A stretch of 64,000 nucleotides of DNA, taken from the NCBI GenBank assembly GCA_035550375.1, contig DASZPH010000099.1, forward strand, positions 1 to 64,000, given 5' to 3'. Position numbers and translations under genes: made by a program. Shown piece after piece: positions 26,125 through 35,708 of the stretch. This DNA is from DASSFG01 sp035550375 (GTDB lineage: Bacteria > Planctomycetota > Planctomycetia > Pirellulales > JAICIG01). Under the pieces are notes generated by a model that did not search any database, was not told the DNA's origin, and saw only the letters and a program-made list of their open reading frames with translations. How positions within the stretch are numbered: position 1 is the stretch's first letter; each line of letters begins with the position of its first letter.

Positions 26125-26742
26125 GTGGATCCCGCCTGCCAGAAAGTAACGATCGAAGAACTCCTGGCGGCCGCCCGCGAAGGCGACGCCGCCCAGCGGG
26201 AACGCCTCTTTCAGGCCTGCCGCAGTTACCTGCAGATCGTCGCCCGCGCCCGGGTGCCGACCCGGCTGAAGCCCAAGATTGATGCCTCCGACCTGGTACA
26301 GCTCACCCTGCTGGAGGCGCATCGCGATTTTGACCGCTTCACGGGGCGCAGCGAAGGCGAGTGGCTGGCGTGGCTGCGTAAGATACTCTCTCACAACGCG
26401 GCCGATGTTGTGCGTCGTTACGCGGGCACCGACAAAAGGCAGGCCCAACGGGAAATACCCCTCCCGCAGCCGAACGACGACTCGCGGCTGGCCCCGGCCT
26501 GGGAGCCGGAGGGGCGAGAGCCGACGCCCAGCGAGCAGGTGGTATGCCACGAAGGACAACTGCAGGTGGCGGCGGCCTTGGAGTCGCTGGCTGACGACCA
26601 CCGCGAGGTCATCATCCTCCGCAATTTCCAGCGGCTGGCTTTTGACGAGATTGCCGCTCGGATGCAGCGGTCGCGCCCGGCCGTACAAATGCTCTGGGCC
26701 CGCGCCCTGAAGAAACTGCAAGCAGCGATCGACGAACTATAA
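26125..26742 (+). CDS. ECF-type RNA polymerase sigma factor
   Basis: The 205-residue protein starts with GTG 26125. Region 2 is recognised in DASDLVQLTLLEAHRDFDRF, with SEGEWLAWLRKIL behind it, and region 4 in LADDHREVIILRNFQRLAFD with RPAVQMLWARALKKL. It is clearly homologous to the sigma factor on the other side of the spacer, and the two genes are divergent. No kinase or anti-sigma gene is adjacent on its side; the next gene is a convergent zinc-ribbon protein. Confidence 0.93.
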   Translation: MDPACQKVTIEELLAAAREGDAAQRERLFQACRSYLQIVARARVPTRLKPKIDASDLVQLTLLEAHRDFDRFTGRSEGEWLAWLRKILSHNAADVVRRYAGTDKRQAQREIPLPQPNDDSRLAPAWEPEGREPTPSEQVVCHEGQLQVAAALESLADDHREVIILRNFQRLAFDEIAARMQRSRPAVQMLWARALKKLQAAIDEL

Positions 26743-26749
26743 TCCGCCC

Positions 26750-26968
26750 TCAAGACGCTGGCGGCACGCGATGCTCGGCCCGATTGATCAATTCGGTGGC
26801 CCGCGCCAAGAGGCCCGAATCAAACGAGCCGGCCTGGTCGGGGTCACGCGCCACGAGCGAGCGGCGACAATGTTGACACACCACGGTCCTTCCCAGGTAT
26901 TCAACGCGAATCTGCAAATTGCGACCGCAGGTCGGACATTCCTGCACGAAAAAAGTGGCCTCCGCCAT
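26750..26968 (-). CDS. Small zinc-ribbon protein
   Basis: A 72-residue protein with one zinc ribbon, CPTCGR at residues 11-16 and CQHCRR at 31-36, and between them LQIRVEYLGRTVV. This is a small planctomycete family with no known role. It is convergent with the second sigma factor, ending seven bases from it, so the pair may share a bidirectional terminator. Confidence 0.82.
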   Translation of the reverse strand: MAEATFFVQECPTCGRNLQIRVEYLGRTVVCQHCRRSLVARDPDQAGSFDSGLLARATELINRAEHRVPPAS

Positions 26969-27148
26969 CCAGCTCTCCTTTCATCCGTCCACTGCCCCGT
27001 GAGTTTAAGACAAGAACGGAGCCAGTTCAATCGTCAGTTTGCGGCAAGCGATCGCCTTTTCGTAATTACGCAAAGGAGCTTGAGGAGGTTTGTGAGGTTC
27101 GCGCAGTTAGCGTAATTTGCGGTGCCCACGCCACGCAATCGACCTGGT

Positions 27149-27451
27149 TCAAGCGAGCCGGATATGCTGAACCTGCTGGTCCGTCATCCACTCTAGCCAG
27201 CCTTCCTGTTCCTCACTGAGCTCGACTTCCGTGCGGCTCTCGCTGTCGAGCGGCGAGATGACGAGGATGGCTCCCTCGTCAAGCCAGCCGCGAGCCCGTT
27301 CCAAGCTAACCCAATATTCGTTCAGGCCCAACGGCGGTACCCCCGCCTCGCCGGGGATGCTCATGAAATACGCAATTTCGTGTCGAAAGCGGTCCGACAT
27401 TGGGTAGGGAGGCAGCGCGGGCCGGTCGACGGCGTGGACGAGTACGGGCAT
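27149..27451 (-). CDS. Hypothetical small acidic protein
   Basis: The 100-residue product is acidic and soluble-looking, with a C-terminal WLEWMTDQQVQHIRLA and a central SRTEVELSEEQEGWLEWM. I recognise no fold. The consistent, non-shadow codon usage and clean ATG at 27451 support a real gene. It is divergent from the secreted protein at 27587 with a 135-base spacer. Confidence 0.7.
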   Translation of the reverse strand: MPVLVHAVDRPALPPYPMSDRFRHEIAYFMSIPGEAGVPPLGLNEYWVSLERARGWLDEGAILVISPLDSESRTEVELSEEQEGWLEWMTDQQVQHIRLA

Positions 27452-27586
27452 TCACTCAAGCTAACAGATAGCGACGGAGCGGCCAAACTCGTCCGTAAGC
27501 GTCCTGTATGAAACAGAGGGGCCTCGGTTCGACGTATGGTTAAGAGGGCCATCGAGGGGCACAACCAGCCCGCCGGAAGACAGAAC

Positions 27587-28327
27587 ATGACGAACTTCGT
27601 TGAAACCGTGCCGAGCCAGCGGCGGCTTGTCAAGCTATTTGCGGGTGCGGTGGCATTTGTGGGCGCATTGAGCCTTGGCGCCGTGGCGGCGGCAACCGAG
27701 TCGAAGGCAACCGAGTCGAAGGCAACCGAGTCGAAGACGGGCAAGAAGACGCCCGCCTCACGACCGGCCAAGCCGAAGGTCATGCCATCCTTTCAGGCGG
27801 TCAAGGGTGCCGTCAGCGCGCAATTGACGAAAAATCGGTACTACAAGCCGGGCGACGTGCTGTCTCGCAAGGAGATTGAGCCCATCTTTGGCGAACTTAC
27901 GAGCCTCGGCTGGAAAGTGGAGGACCGCAAGGCGATTCTCGATCAGTTGCTGCCCGACGATTACTATTTGATCCGCGCTCTGCGCTCACCCACCAATAAT
28001 GACTTCATGCGGCAGGTGGCACAAAATGCCGACGGCTATGGCTACGACCGCCTCGATCGCATCAGCCGAATGGCGGACGGCGAGGTTCTTGTCAGTCGCA
28101 TCATGCAGGAGCCTGGGGGCTGGAACTTCGTCCACATCATGTCAGAGACGAACCAGGCACCGGGAATGGCCTTCTCCTTTTCGATGGGCCCCGGCGGCAA
28201 GGATTTTATGAGGCCGACCGGCCGCATCTACACCGAAGAGCAGTTCGTCGCACGCTTGAAGGAAAGCTACGACAAGGCGACCAAGAAGACGCCGTCGCCG
28301 AAACAGCCGTCAGCCAAAAAGCCGTAG
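27587..28327 (+). CDS. Hypothetical secreted protein with a 15-base tandem repeat
   Basis: ATG 27587 is preceded by GGAAGA. The 246-residue product starts with a leader (hydrophobic core about residues 15-35). Then come three ATESK repeats encoded by three perfect 15-base units, a Lys-rich linker, and a globular domain of about 150 residues with YYKPGDVLSRKEIEPIF and PGGWNFVHIM. The C-terminus is Lys/Pro/Ser-rich. Function is unknown; homologous domains occur in planctomycete secreted proteins. Confidence 0.75.
   Translation: MTNFVETVPSQRRLVKLFAGAVAFVGALSLGAVAAATESKATESKATESKTGKKTPASRPAKPKVMPSFQAVKGAVSAQLTKNRYYKPGDVLSRKEIEPIFGELTSLGWKVEDRKAILDQLLPDDYYLIRALRSPTNNDFMRQVAQNADGYGYDRLDRISRMADGEVLVSRIMQEPGGWNFVHIMSETNQAPGMAFSFSMGPGGKDFMRPTGRIYTEEQFVARLKESYDKATKKTPSPKQPSAKKP
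27692..27736 (+). repeat. Three perfect 15-base coding repeats
   Basis: The unit GCAACCGAGTCGAAG occurs three times in a row (27692-27706, 27707-27721, 27722-27736) without a mismatch and keeps the frame, coding for three ATESK units. Such a repeat can change length by slippage and would alter the linker after the signal peptide. Confidence 0.85.
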
Positions 28328-28558
28328 CCAGATTTTCTTTCGGGCTTTCGTCCCTGTGCTCTCCTGATTCATCATGGGGCACTGGCCGGCCCGGGCCTGA
28401 TGCCATAGACTCCTGTTCGGCACCGCCAACACCCGGGCCACAAAAGGGCGCAGCTCGTTCGGCCACCGCCGAAGCTTGATTGCTTTCCTCCCTCACCTTT
28501 CTGTCCGACCCAGCCACGTCCAGGTCCAGGATGAGAGAAGGATCAATGGACCGCAGCT

Positions 28559-31500
28559 TTAGAACACCTGCTCAGCGGTCGAGACCGGCCCGCTGCGGTC
28601 GGCGAACCACTGGATGACATAGTAGAAGACGGGCGTCAGGAAGATTCCGAACAGGGTCACGCCCAACATGCCGCCGAAGACGGCCGTCCCCAGCGTGCGG
28701 CGCATTTCGGCACCCGCGCCGACTGAAATCATCAGCGGTACGACGCCGAGGATGAAGGCGAGCGACGTCATGACGATGGGCCGCAGACGAAGTTTGCAGG
28801 CGGCGAGCGTCGCCTCGCGCCGCGGCATGCCCGCCTCGCGCTGAGCCTTGGCGAACTCCACGATCAGAATCGCATTCTTGCAGGCCAGCCCGATCAGCAC
28901 GACGAAGCCGATCTGCGTGAAGATGTTGACGTCCAGGTGTCCCACCAAGACGGCTGCGACCGAGCAGAGCAGGCACATCGGCACCACCAGGATCACGGCC
29001 AGGGGCAGGGCCCAGCTTTCGTACTGCGCGGCCAGCACCAGAAAGACCAGCACGACCGCCAGCAGGAAGACCAGCATGGCCGTGTTGCCCGTCTGAAGCT
29101 GCAGCAGGCCCAATTCCGTCCATTCGGCCCGCATCGAGCGCGGCAGGTCGGCCCGCGCCACACGCTCCATGTCGTCGAGTGCCTGCCCGGAGCTGACCCC
29201 GGGTGCCGGGGTGCCATTGATCGGCGCCGAACGATAGAGGTTATAGCGGGTGATCATCGTCGGCCCCGTCTGCTCTCGCACGTCGCTGATGGCGGCCAGC
29301 GGCACCATTTTGCCTTCGACGTTACGGATCTTCAGCTTCTTGAGGTCTTCGATCTGGTTGCGGAACTCGGCGGCGGCCTGCACGTTCACCTGCCACGTGC
29401 GGCCGAAGCGGTTGAAGTCGTTCACGTAGAGCGACCCCAGGTAGACCTGCAGCGTGTTGAAGACGTCGGCCATGTTCAGGCCCATCCGCTTGGCGGCCGA
29501 ACGATCGATATCGAGGTAGAGCCAGGGGCTGTTGGCCCGGAAGCTGCAAAAGAGATCTTGCAGGCCGGGCAACTGGTTGCCGGTGGCGACGATCTTTTCT
29601 GAAATGCCTTGCAGCGTTTCGGCCCCGGAGTCGCCGCGGTCTTCCACGACGATCTTGAAGCCGCCGGCGGTTCCCAGGCCGTCGACCGGCGGCGCGCTGA
29701 AGACGTTGATCAGGCCGTCTTTGACGGCCTCCTGCAACTCGCTCTGAAGCCTGGCGGCAATGACGTCGCCGGTCAACTTCTCTTTGACGCGATGGTGGAA
29801 CTCGTCGAGCATCACGTACATCGCCCCGAAGTTCGGCGCGTTGGCGTTGAGCAGAATCGATTGCCCGGCGATCGCCACCGTGTGATGGACGCCAGGCACT
29901 TTCGCGGCGATCTGCTCGATGCGCTGCATCGCCTCCTGGGTTCGCTGCACCGAGGCCGAATCGGGCAACTGAATGTTGACCAGCAAATAGCCTTTGTCTT
30001 GCGAGGGGATAAAGCCCTTGGGAGCGATGACGAAGCCTTTGTAGGTGAGGCCGACGAGCCCGCCGTAGACGATGAGCACCAGCAGGCTGATCCGCAGGCA
30101 TCCGCCGACCAGTCGGGTATAGATGTCGGTGGCAAAATTGAAGCCGCGGTTGAAGGTGCGGAAAGTCCAGCCCAGGATCGCGTTCAGCCAACCGCCGACC
30201 ACCAGCCCGAGTCCGCCCGTCAAGACGGCGGCCAGCGCGGGCACCCCCCAGCTTCCGGCGCCACGAAGCTGGGCCAAAAACTGTGGCGACAATTGCTCGA
30301 GTTGCGCGGCTAGCCAGGGGGCGACAAGCGTCCAGCCGATCCAGCCTCCCGCCAGAGGAAACGTCCATTGCGGCAGCGGCGGCGCGGCCCCTTTCTCGCG
30401 GGGCCGCAGCAACAGCGCTGTCAGCGCCGGGCTGAGCGTGAGCGAGTTGAAGGCCGAAATTAAGGTCGACACGGCGATCGTCAGAGCGAACTGCCGGAAG
30501 AACTGCCCGGTGATTCCGCTGATGAAAGCGCACGGGATAAAGACCGCGCTCAGCACCAGCCCGACGGCGATCACCGGCCCGGAGACCTGCTCCATCGCCT
30601 TGAGGGTGGCATCGCGGGGCGAGAGACCGTGCTCGATGTGGTGCTCGACCGCCTCGACGACCACGATGGCGTCGTCAACGACGATGCCGATGGCGAGCAC
30701 GAGTCCGAACAGGGTGAGGTTATTCAGACTAAAACCCATGCCGGCCATCACGGCGAACGTGCCGACCACCGCCACCGGCACGGCCACCAGGGGGATGATG
30801 GCCGATCGCCAGTTCTGCAGGAAGAGCAGCACCACGATGGCAACCAGCGCCACGGCGTCGCGCAGCGTCTTGAAGACCTCGTTGATCGATTCCTCGATGA
30901 AAGGGGTCGTGTCGTAGACGATCGCATAGTCGACACCGTCGGGGAAGCGCTGCCTCATCTCGACCATTTTTTCTCGCACCTGCCCCGCCACGTCCAAAGC
31001 GTTGGAGCCGGGGAGCTGGTAGATCGACAGTGCCACCGACGGCCGGCCGTCGAGCGTGCAGGTCTGGTTGTAAACCAGCGCCCCCAACTCGATCTCGGCC
31101 ACGTCGCGCAGCCGCACGAAGCGGCCCTCGGGGTCGGTCTTGAGGATCATCTCGGCGAACTGGTCGACTTCGACCAGGCGCCCCATGGTGCTCATGGTGA
31201 ACTGGTAAACCTGGCCGGTATTGATCGGCGGTTGGCCGATCTGGCCGGCGGCGACCTGCGTATTCTGCTGCTCGATGGCCCGTACCACATCGGCCGTGGT
31301 GAGGCCGCGGTAGGCCATTTTGTCCGGGTCGAGCCACAGCCGCATGCTGTAGTCGCGTTGGCCGATATAGGTGATGTCGCCCACGCCGTTGAGCCGCGAC
31401 AGCTCGTCTTTGAGCTGGATCGTGGCGTAGTTGCTCAAGTACAGATTGTCGCGCGTGTTGTCGGGCGAAAACAGATTGACGATCATCAACACGCTGGGCG

Positions 31501-31900
31501 ATTTCTTCTTCACGACCACGCCCCGCCGCTGCACGAGGCTGGGCAGGATCGGCTGAGCCAGCGCCACGCGGTTCTGCACCAGCACTTGTGCCATATTCAG
31601 GTCGACGCCGTGCTTGAACGTCACGGTGCAGGTATACGTGCCGTCGTTGGTGCACTGTGACGACATATACAGCATCCGCTCGACGCCGTTCACCTGCTGC
31701 TCGATCGGAGCGGCCACGGTGTCGGCCACCACCTGGGCGTTTGCGCCTGGGTAGACGGCGGAAATCTCCACCGTCGGCGGCGTGATCTCGGGGTACTGGG
31801 CGATCGGCAGCGCGAAAAGCGCAACGCCACCCGCCAGGGTGATCATGATCGACATCACCGAGGCAAAGATCGGACGGTGGATGAAGAACCGGGAAAACAC
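28559..31900 (-). CDS. RND efflux permease (HAE1 family), downstream paralogue
   Basis: An 1113-residue inner-membrane proton/drug antiporter. It starts MFSRFFIHRPIFASVMSIMI, the AcrB-type first helix. In TM4 IVVDDAIVVVEAVEHH carries the two aspartates of the proton relay. The TM10 lysine is in LIGLACKNAILIVEFAK. Between TM6 and TM7 there is an insert of about 80 residues with two extra hydrophobic stretches, not found in AcrB. It is 67 bases downstream of its paralogue on the same strand. Substrate unknown; the adaptor upstream suggests tripartite efflux. Confidence 0.95.
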   Translation of the reverse strand: MFSRFFIHRPIFASVMSIMITLAGGVALFALPIAQYPEITPPTVEISAVYPGANAQVVADTVAAPIEQQVNGVERMLYMSSQCTNDGTYTCTVTFKHGVDLNMAQVLVQNRVALAQPILPSLVQRRGVVVKKKSPSVLMIVNLFSPDNTRDNLYLSNYATIQLKDELSRLNGVGDITYIGQRDYSMRLWLDPDKMAYRGLTTADVVRAIEQQNTQVAAGQIGQPPINTGQVYQFTMSTMGRLVEVDQFAEMILKTDPEGRFVRLRDVAEIELGALVYNQTCTLDGRPSVALSIYQLPGSNALDVAGQVREKMVEMRQRFPDGVDYAIVYDTTPFIEESINEVFKTLRDAVALVAIVVLLFLQNWRSAIIPLVAVPVAVVGTFAVMAGMGFSLNNLTLFGLVLAIGIVVDDAIVVVEAVEHHIEHGLSPRDATLKAMEQVSGPVIAVGLVLSAVFIPCAFISGITGQFFRQFALTIAVSTLISAFNSLTLSPALTALLLRPREKGAAPPLPQWTFPLAGGWIGWTLVAPWLAAQLEQLSPQFLAQLRGAGSWGVPALAAVLTGGLGLVVGGWLNAILGWTFRTFNRGFNFATDIYTRLVGGCLRISLLVLIVYGGLVGLTYKGFVIAPKGFIPSQDKGYLLVNIQLPDSASVQRTQEAMQRIEQIAAKVPGVHHTVAIAGQSILLNANAPNFGAMYVMLDEFHHRVKEKLTGDVIAARLQSELQEAVKDGLINVFSAPPVDGLGTAGGFKIVVEDRGDSGAETLQGISEKIVATGNQLPGLQDLFCSFRANSPWLYLDIDRSAAKRMGLNMADVFNTLQVYLGSLYVNDFNRFGRTWQVNVQAAAEFRNQIEDLKKLKIRNVEGKMVPLAAISDVREQTGPTMITRYNLYRSAPINGTPAPGVSSGQALDDMERVARADLPRSMRAEWTELGLLQLQTGNTAMLVFLLAVVLVFLVLAAQYESWALPLAVILVVPMCLLCSVAAVLVGHLDVNIFTQIGFVVLIGLACKNAILIVEFAKAQREAGMPRREATLAACKLRLRPIVMTSLAFILGVVPLMISVGAGAEMRRTLGTAVFGGMLGVTLFGIFLTPVFYYVIQWFADRSGPVSTAEQVF

Positions 31901-31967
31901 GGATAGCTCAGAATAGGAAATTCAAACGGCAGACGCGCTAATCATCAGGGACGACGAGACACTCGAT

Positions 31968-34900
31968 CTAACTGGTTCGCCGCGCGAGCGCCGGGTGCGG
32001 CTGGGGCTGTTCGCTCACTTCATGGATGACGATGCGGGGCGAGCTGATCGTTTCCTCGCCGATCGCGATCAGCGTATCGGGGGCAACGTACACGGGGTTT
32101 TCGGCGGCGGGCGTTGGCGTGGGAGTCGGTATTGGCTTTTGCGCGGCGGCAGCAGGGCGTTTTCGACTGGCGGCAACGACTTGCCGCGCGAGCTGGCCGG
32201 CGAGCCATCGGGCCGGCCGCAAGCTCAGCAGTCCCAAGAGCGCACCGTTGAACCTTCGCATCCACGTCGACGTGAGCAGCCGCGATTCACCCCACCAGTC
32301 GATGACGTAAAAAAATACGGGCGTCAGGACCAACCCAAAGAGGGTCACGCCGAGCATGCCGCTGAAAACGGGCACCCCAAGCGCCTTGCGCATCTCGGCC
32401 CCGGCCCCGTGCGCCACGATCAGCGGCACGACTCCCAGGATGAATGCGAACGACGTCATGACGATGGGGCGCAACCGCAGTCGGCAGGCCTCCAGCGTCG
32501 CCTCGCGGCGAGAGACGCCCAGCAGCCGCTGCTGCTTGGCGAACTCGACGATGAGAATGGCATTCTTGCTGGCCAACCCGACCAGCACGACGAAGCCGAC
32601 TCGCGTGAAAATGTTCACGTCCATCTTGGCAATCGTCACCCCGACCAGGGCGCTGAGCAGGCACATCGGCACCACCAGAATCACGGCCATTGGCAAGGAC
32701 CAGCTCTCGTATTGGGCGGCCAACACGAGAAAAACCATCACGACCGCGAAACCGAAGATCACGGTTGCCGTGTTGCCGGCCAGCAGTTCCAGGTACGACA
32801 TGTCGGTCCACTCGAACGTCATGTTCCGCGGCAGATTGTCGTTGGCCAGTTGCTCCATGATGCGCATACCCTGGTCGGAGCTGGTGCCCGGCCCGGTCAT
32901 TCCGTTGAGGGCGGCCGCGGGATACATGTTGTAGCGGGTGAGCAAAAGGGGGCCGTTCACTTCGTGAATCGACGCCAGCGAGCCGATGGGAACCATCACG
33001 CCCTGGTCGTTGCGCACCTTGAGGCGCGGCAGGTCATCGATCGACCTGCGGAATTTCGGGTCGGCCTGGACGATCACCTGCCAGGTGCGACCAAAGCGGT
33101 TGAAGTCGTTCACATAGAGCGAGCCCTGGTAGATGCGAAGCGTGTCGGCAAAATCCTGCAGCGAAACGTGCCGCATCATGCACTGGCGAGGATCGGGCGT
33201 AACGCGCACTTGCGGCACATTCGCGCGAAACGACGTCATCAATCGCTCGATTCCGGGCGTGTGGTTGGCGGCCCCCATCAAGCGTTCCGTCTCTTGCTGC
33301 AAGCCGACGGGACCAACGTCGCCGCGGTCCTCCACCATGAGCATGAATCCCCCCGCGCGCCCCACGCCTCGGATCGGGGGCGGAGGGAAGACCATGATGT
33401 TCGCCTCTTTGATTTTGGCCGCTTCGCTCTGCAGAAAACCCATGATCGCCATGCTCGACATCGCGGGCGAGCGGCGCAGATGGTATTCGCGCAGGTTGAC
33501 GAACATCGTCCCGAAATTCGAGCCCGTGGCGTTCAAGATGAACGATTGGCCGGCGATGCCCGAACAGTGCTTGATGCCCGGATGGGACGTGCCAATTTTC
33601 ACGATCCGCTCCATGACCTCCTGGGTGCGCTCCAGCGAGGCCGAGTCGGGCAATTGCACGTTGACCAGCAGGTATCCCATGTCCTGCAAGGGAATGAAGC
33701 CTTTGGGAGTCGCGACAAAGCGCCACCAGGTCAGGCCGAGCAAGCCGCCGTAGACAAGCAGGGCGATCGCACTGGCTCGCAGGACCCCACCGGCGATCCG
33801 CACGTAGACGTTCGTCGCCATGCGGAAGGCACGGTCGAACATCCGGAAGAACGCGGCGAGCAGCCGGTTAAGCCACGGTCCGGCCGCGGCTCCCGCAAGC
33901 GCGCCGATCAATACCGCCGCCACCGGGGTGATCCAGGGAGAGGCACCGCCGAGCCGCTCGCCCAGCAGGTCCCCCAACCGACCCACGGCGCGCGCAAGCG
34001 AGTGCTCGGAGCCGCCGGCGAGAAACATCCAGCCGAGCACGCCGCCGATCGAGGGAAACGCCCACCAAGGGAGCGGCAGCGCGTTCTGCTTGTCGTGTCG
34101 CCGCAACAACACGGCGGTCAACGCCGGGCTCAGCGTCAGCGAGTTGAAAGCCGAGATGATCGTCGAGACGGCGATCGTCATGGCAAACTGCCGGAAGAAC
34201 TGGCCCGTGATCCCCGTAATGAAAGCACACGGCACAAACACCGCGCTGAGCACCAGTCCCACGGCGATGACCGGCCCGGATACCTGCTCCATCGCCTTGA
34301 CGGTCGCCTCGCGCGGCGACAGCCCGTGCTCGATATGGTGCTCGACCGCTTCCACAACCACGATGGCATCATCGACGACGATGCCGATGGCGAGCACCAG
34401 GCCGAACAGCGTGAGGTTGTTCAAGCTGAAACCCATTACCGCCATCACGGCGAAAGTGCCCACGATGGCCACGGGCACCGCGACCAGCGGAATGATGGCC
34501 GAACGCCAGTTCTGCAAGAAAAGCAGGACGACGATCGCGACCAACACCACGGCGTCGCGCAGCGAGTTGAACACCTCGCGAATCGACTCGCGCGTGTAGG
34601 GCACCGTCGTGAAGCCGACGTCAAAGGACAGGCCTTCGGGAAAGCTCTCGCTGAGCTCCTTCATCTTGGCCATCACGCGGTCGTGCGTGTCCAGCGCGTT
34701 GGCGTCCGGCATCTGAAAAATCGCCAGAAACACGGTCGGCTGGTTGTCCATGCTGACGTTGACGTCTTGGCTCTTGGCTCCCAGATCCGTACGTGCCACG
34801 TCCTTGAGCCGGGTGATGCGGCCTTCCGGGGTCGCCTTGAGAATGACCTCGTCGAACTGGTCAGGGTCTTGCAGCCGGCCCTGCGTATTGAGGCTGACTT

Positions 34901-35597
34901 GCGTTATCTGCCTGTCCGGGGCAGGCTGCTGGCCCACCGCCCCCGTCGCCACGGGCATGTTCTGTTCGCGGATTGCGGCGGCCACGTCGGACGCCGTCAG
35001 GCCGCGGGCGGCCAGTTCCTCCGGGTCCACCCAGACGCGCATGCTGTAGTCGCGCTGACCGAAGACGAACACGTCCGCCACGCCGTCAAGCCGCGCCAAC
35101 TCGTCTCGGACCTGCAAAACGGCGTAATTGCTGACGTAAAGCTGATCGTAACGATGATCGGGCGAATACAGGGCGATGCCCATCAGGATGTCGGGCGACT
35201 GCTTGCGGCACGTCACGCCCGTCTGTTTGATCACGTCCGGGAGGATCTGTGTGGCCAGCGCGACGCGATTCTGCACCAGCACCAAGGCCATGTTGACGTC
35301 GATACCGTGATGAAACGTCACGGTCAGGTTGTACTGGCCGTCGTTGGTGCAGACCGACGACATGTACATCATCCCCTCGACGCCGTTGACGAATTGCTCG
35401 ATCGGGGACGCCACCGCCGCGGCCACGTCCTTGGCGCTGGCACCGGGATAGTTGCAGGTGACCGTAACGGTCGGGGGGGAAACCTGCGGGAACTGGGCCA
35501 CGGGAAGAGTGAAAACGGCCACGCCGCCGGCCAACGTGATCACGATGGACAGCACTGCGGCAAAGATCGGGCGATCGATGAAGAACCGCGAGATCAA
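31968..35597 (-). CDS. RND efflux permease (HAE1 family), upstream paralogue with C-terminal tail
   Basis: A 1209-residue RND permease similar along its length to the next gene. It starts MISRFFIDRPIFAAVLSIVI, has IVVDDAIVVVEAVEHH in TM4 and VLVGLASKNAILIVEFAK in TM10. It also has the insert between TM6 and TM7, and after TM12 an extension of about 90 residues that is Pro/Ala-rich (PIPTPTPTP) and ends in a charged tail. Two RND subunits in tandem may form a heterotrimer, as in MdtBC. A long antisense frame here is a shadow. Confidence 0.95.
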   Translation of the reverse strand: MISRFFIDRPIFAAVLSIVITLAGGVAVFTLPVAQFPQVSPPTVTVTCNYPGASAKDVAAAVASPIEQFVNGVEGMMYMSSVCTNDGQYNLTVTFHHGIDVNMALVLVQNRVALATQILPDVIKQTGVTCRKQSPDILMGIALYSPDHRYDQLYVSNYAVLQVRDELARLDGVADVFVFGQRDYSMRVWVDPEELAARGLTASDVAAAIREQNMPVATGAVGQQPAPDRQITQVSLNTQGRLQDPDQFDEVILKATPEGRITRLKDVARTDLGAKSQDVNVSMDNQPTVFLAIFQMPDANALDTHDRVMAKMKELSESFPEGLSFDVGFTTVPYTRESIREVFNSLRDAVVLVAIVVLLFLQNWRSAIIPLVAVPVAIVGTFAVMAVMGFSLNNLTLFGLVLAIGIVVDDAIVVVEAVEHHIEHGLSPREATVKAMEQVSGPVIAVGLVLSAVFVPCAFITGITGQFFRQFAMTIAVSTIISAFNSLTLSPALTAVLLRRHDKQNALPLPWWAFPSIGGVLGWMFLAGGSEHSLARAVGRLGDLLGERLGGASPWITPVAAVLIGALAGAAAGPWLNRLLAAFFRMFDRAFRMATNVYVRIAGGVLRASAIALLVYGGLLGLTWWRFVATPKGFIPLQDMGYLLVNVQLPDSASLERTQEVMERIVKIGTSHPGIKHCSGIAGQSFILNATGSNFGTMFVNLREYHLRRSPAMSSMAIMGFLQSEAAKIKEANIMVFPPPPIRGVGRAGGFMLMVEDRGDVGPVGLQQETERLMGAANHTPGIERLMTSFRANVPQVRVTPDPRQCMMRHVSLQDFADTLRIYQGSLYVNDFNRFGRTWQVIVQADPKFRRSIDDLPRLKVRNDQGVMVPIGSLASIHEVNGPLLLTRYNMYPAAALNGMTGPGTSSDQGMRIMEQLANDNLPRNMTFEWTDMSYLELLAGNTATVIFGFAVVMVFLVLAAQYESWSLPMAVILVVPMCLLSALVGVTIAKMDVNIFTRVGFVVLVGLASKNAILIVEFAKQQRLLGVSRREATLEACRLRLRPIVMTSFAFILGVVPLIVAHGAGAEMRKALGVPVFSGMLGVTLFGLVLTPVFFYVIDWWGESRLLTSTWMRRFNGALLGLLSLRPARWLAGQLARQVVAASRKRPAAAAQKPIPTPTPTPAAENPVYVAPDTLIAIGEETISSPRIVIHEVSEQPQPHPALARRTS

Positions 35598-35656
35598 TTC
35601 AGGTCACTCGTTGCGTAAGGCGGGAAAGCAAAAACAGTCGGTCCAGACGCTAGGGT

Positions 35657-35698
35657 TTTTAGGTCTTGGGTTTTAGGTCTTGGGTTTTAGGTCTTGGG
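35657..35698 (+). repeat. Three perfect 14-base units TTTTAGGTCTTGGG
   Basis: The unit is repeated at 35657-35670, 35671-35684 and 35685-35698, with a partial fourth copy behind it. Its complement is part of the AAGACCCAAGACCC sequence at 35801-35827 and of the similar one at 9373-9397, so the two ends of this spacer can pair. It lies between the adaptor and permease genes of the efflux operon. Confidence 0.85.
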
Positions 35699-35708
35699 TT
35701 TTAGTCGC

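Noticed and set aside
27692..27736. Short tandem repeats as a CRISPR array
   Set aside because: The units are 15 bases, adjacent without spacers, and coding. No CRISPR array or cas gene is visible anywhere in the window.
31995..35618. 1207-codon open frame on the plus strand, opposite the upstream RND permease
   Set aside because: Its product is almost entirely His, Arg, Gln, Asp and Gly, without leader or helices, and it is an exact shadow of a well-supported 1209-residue RND gene. Long antisense frames are common in GC-rich genes.
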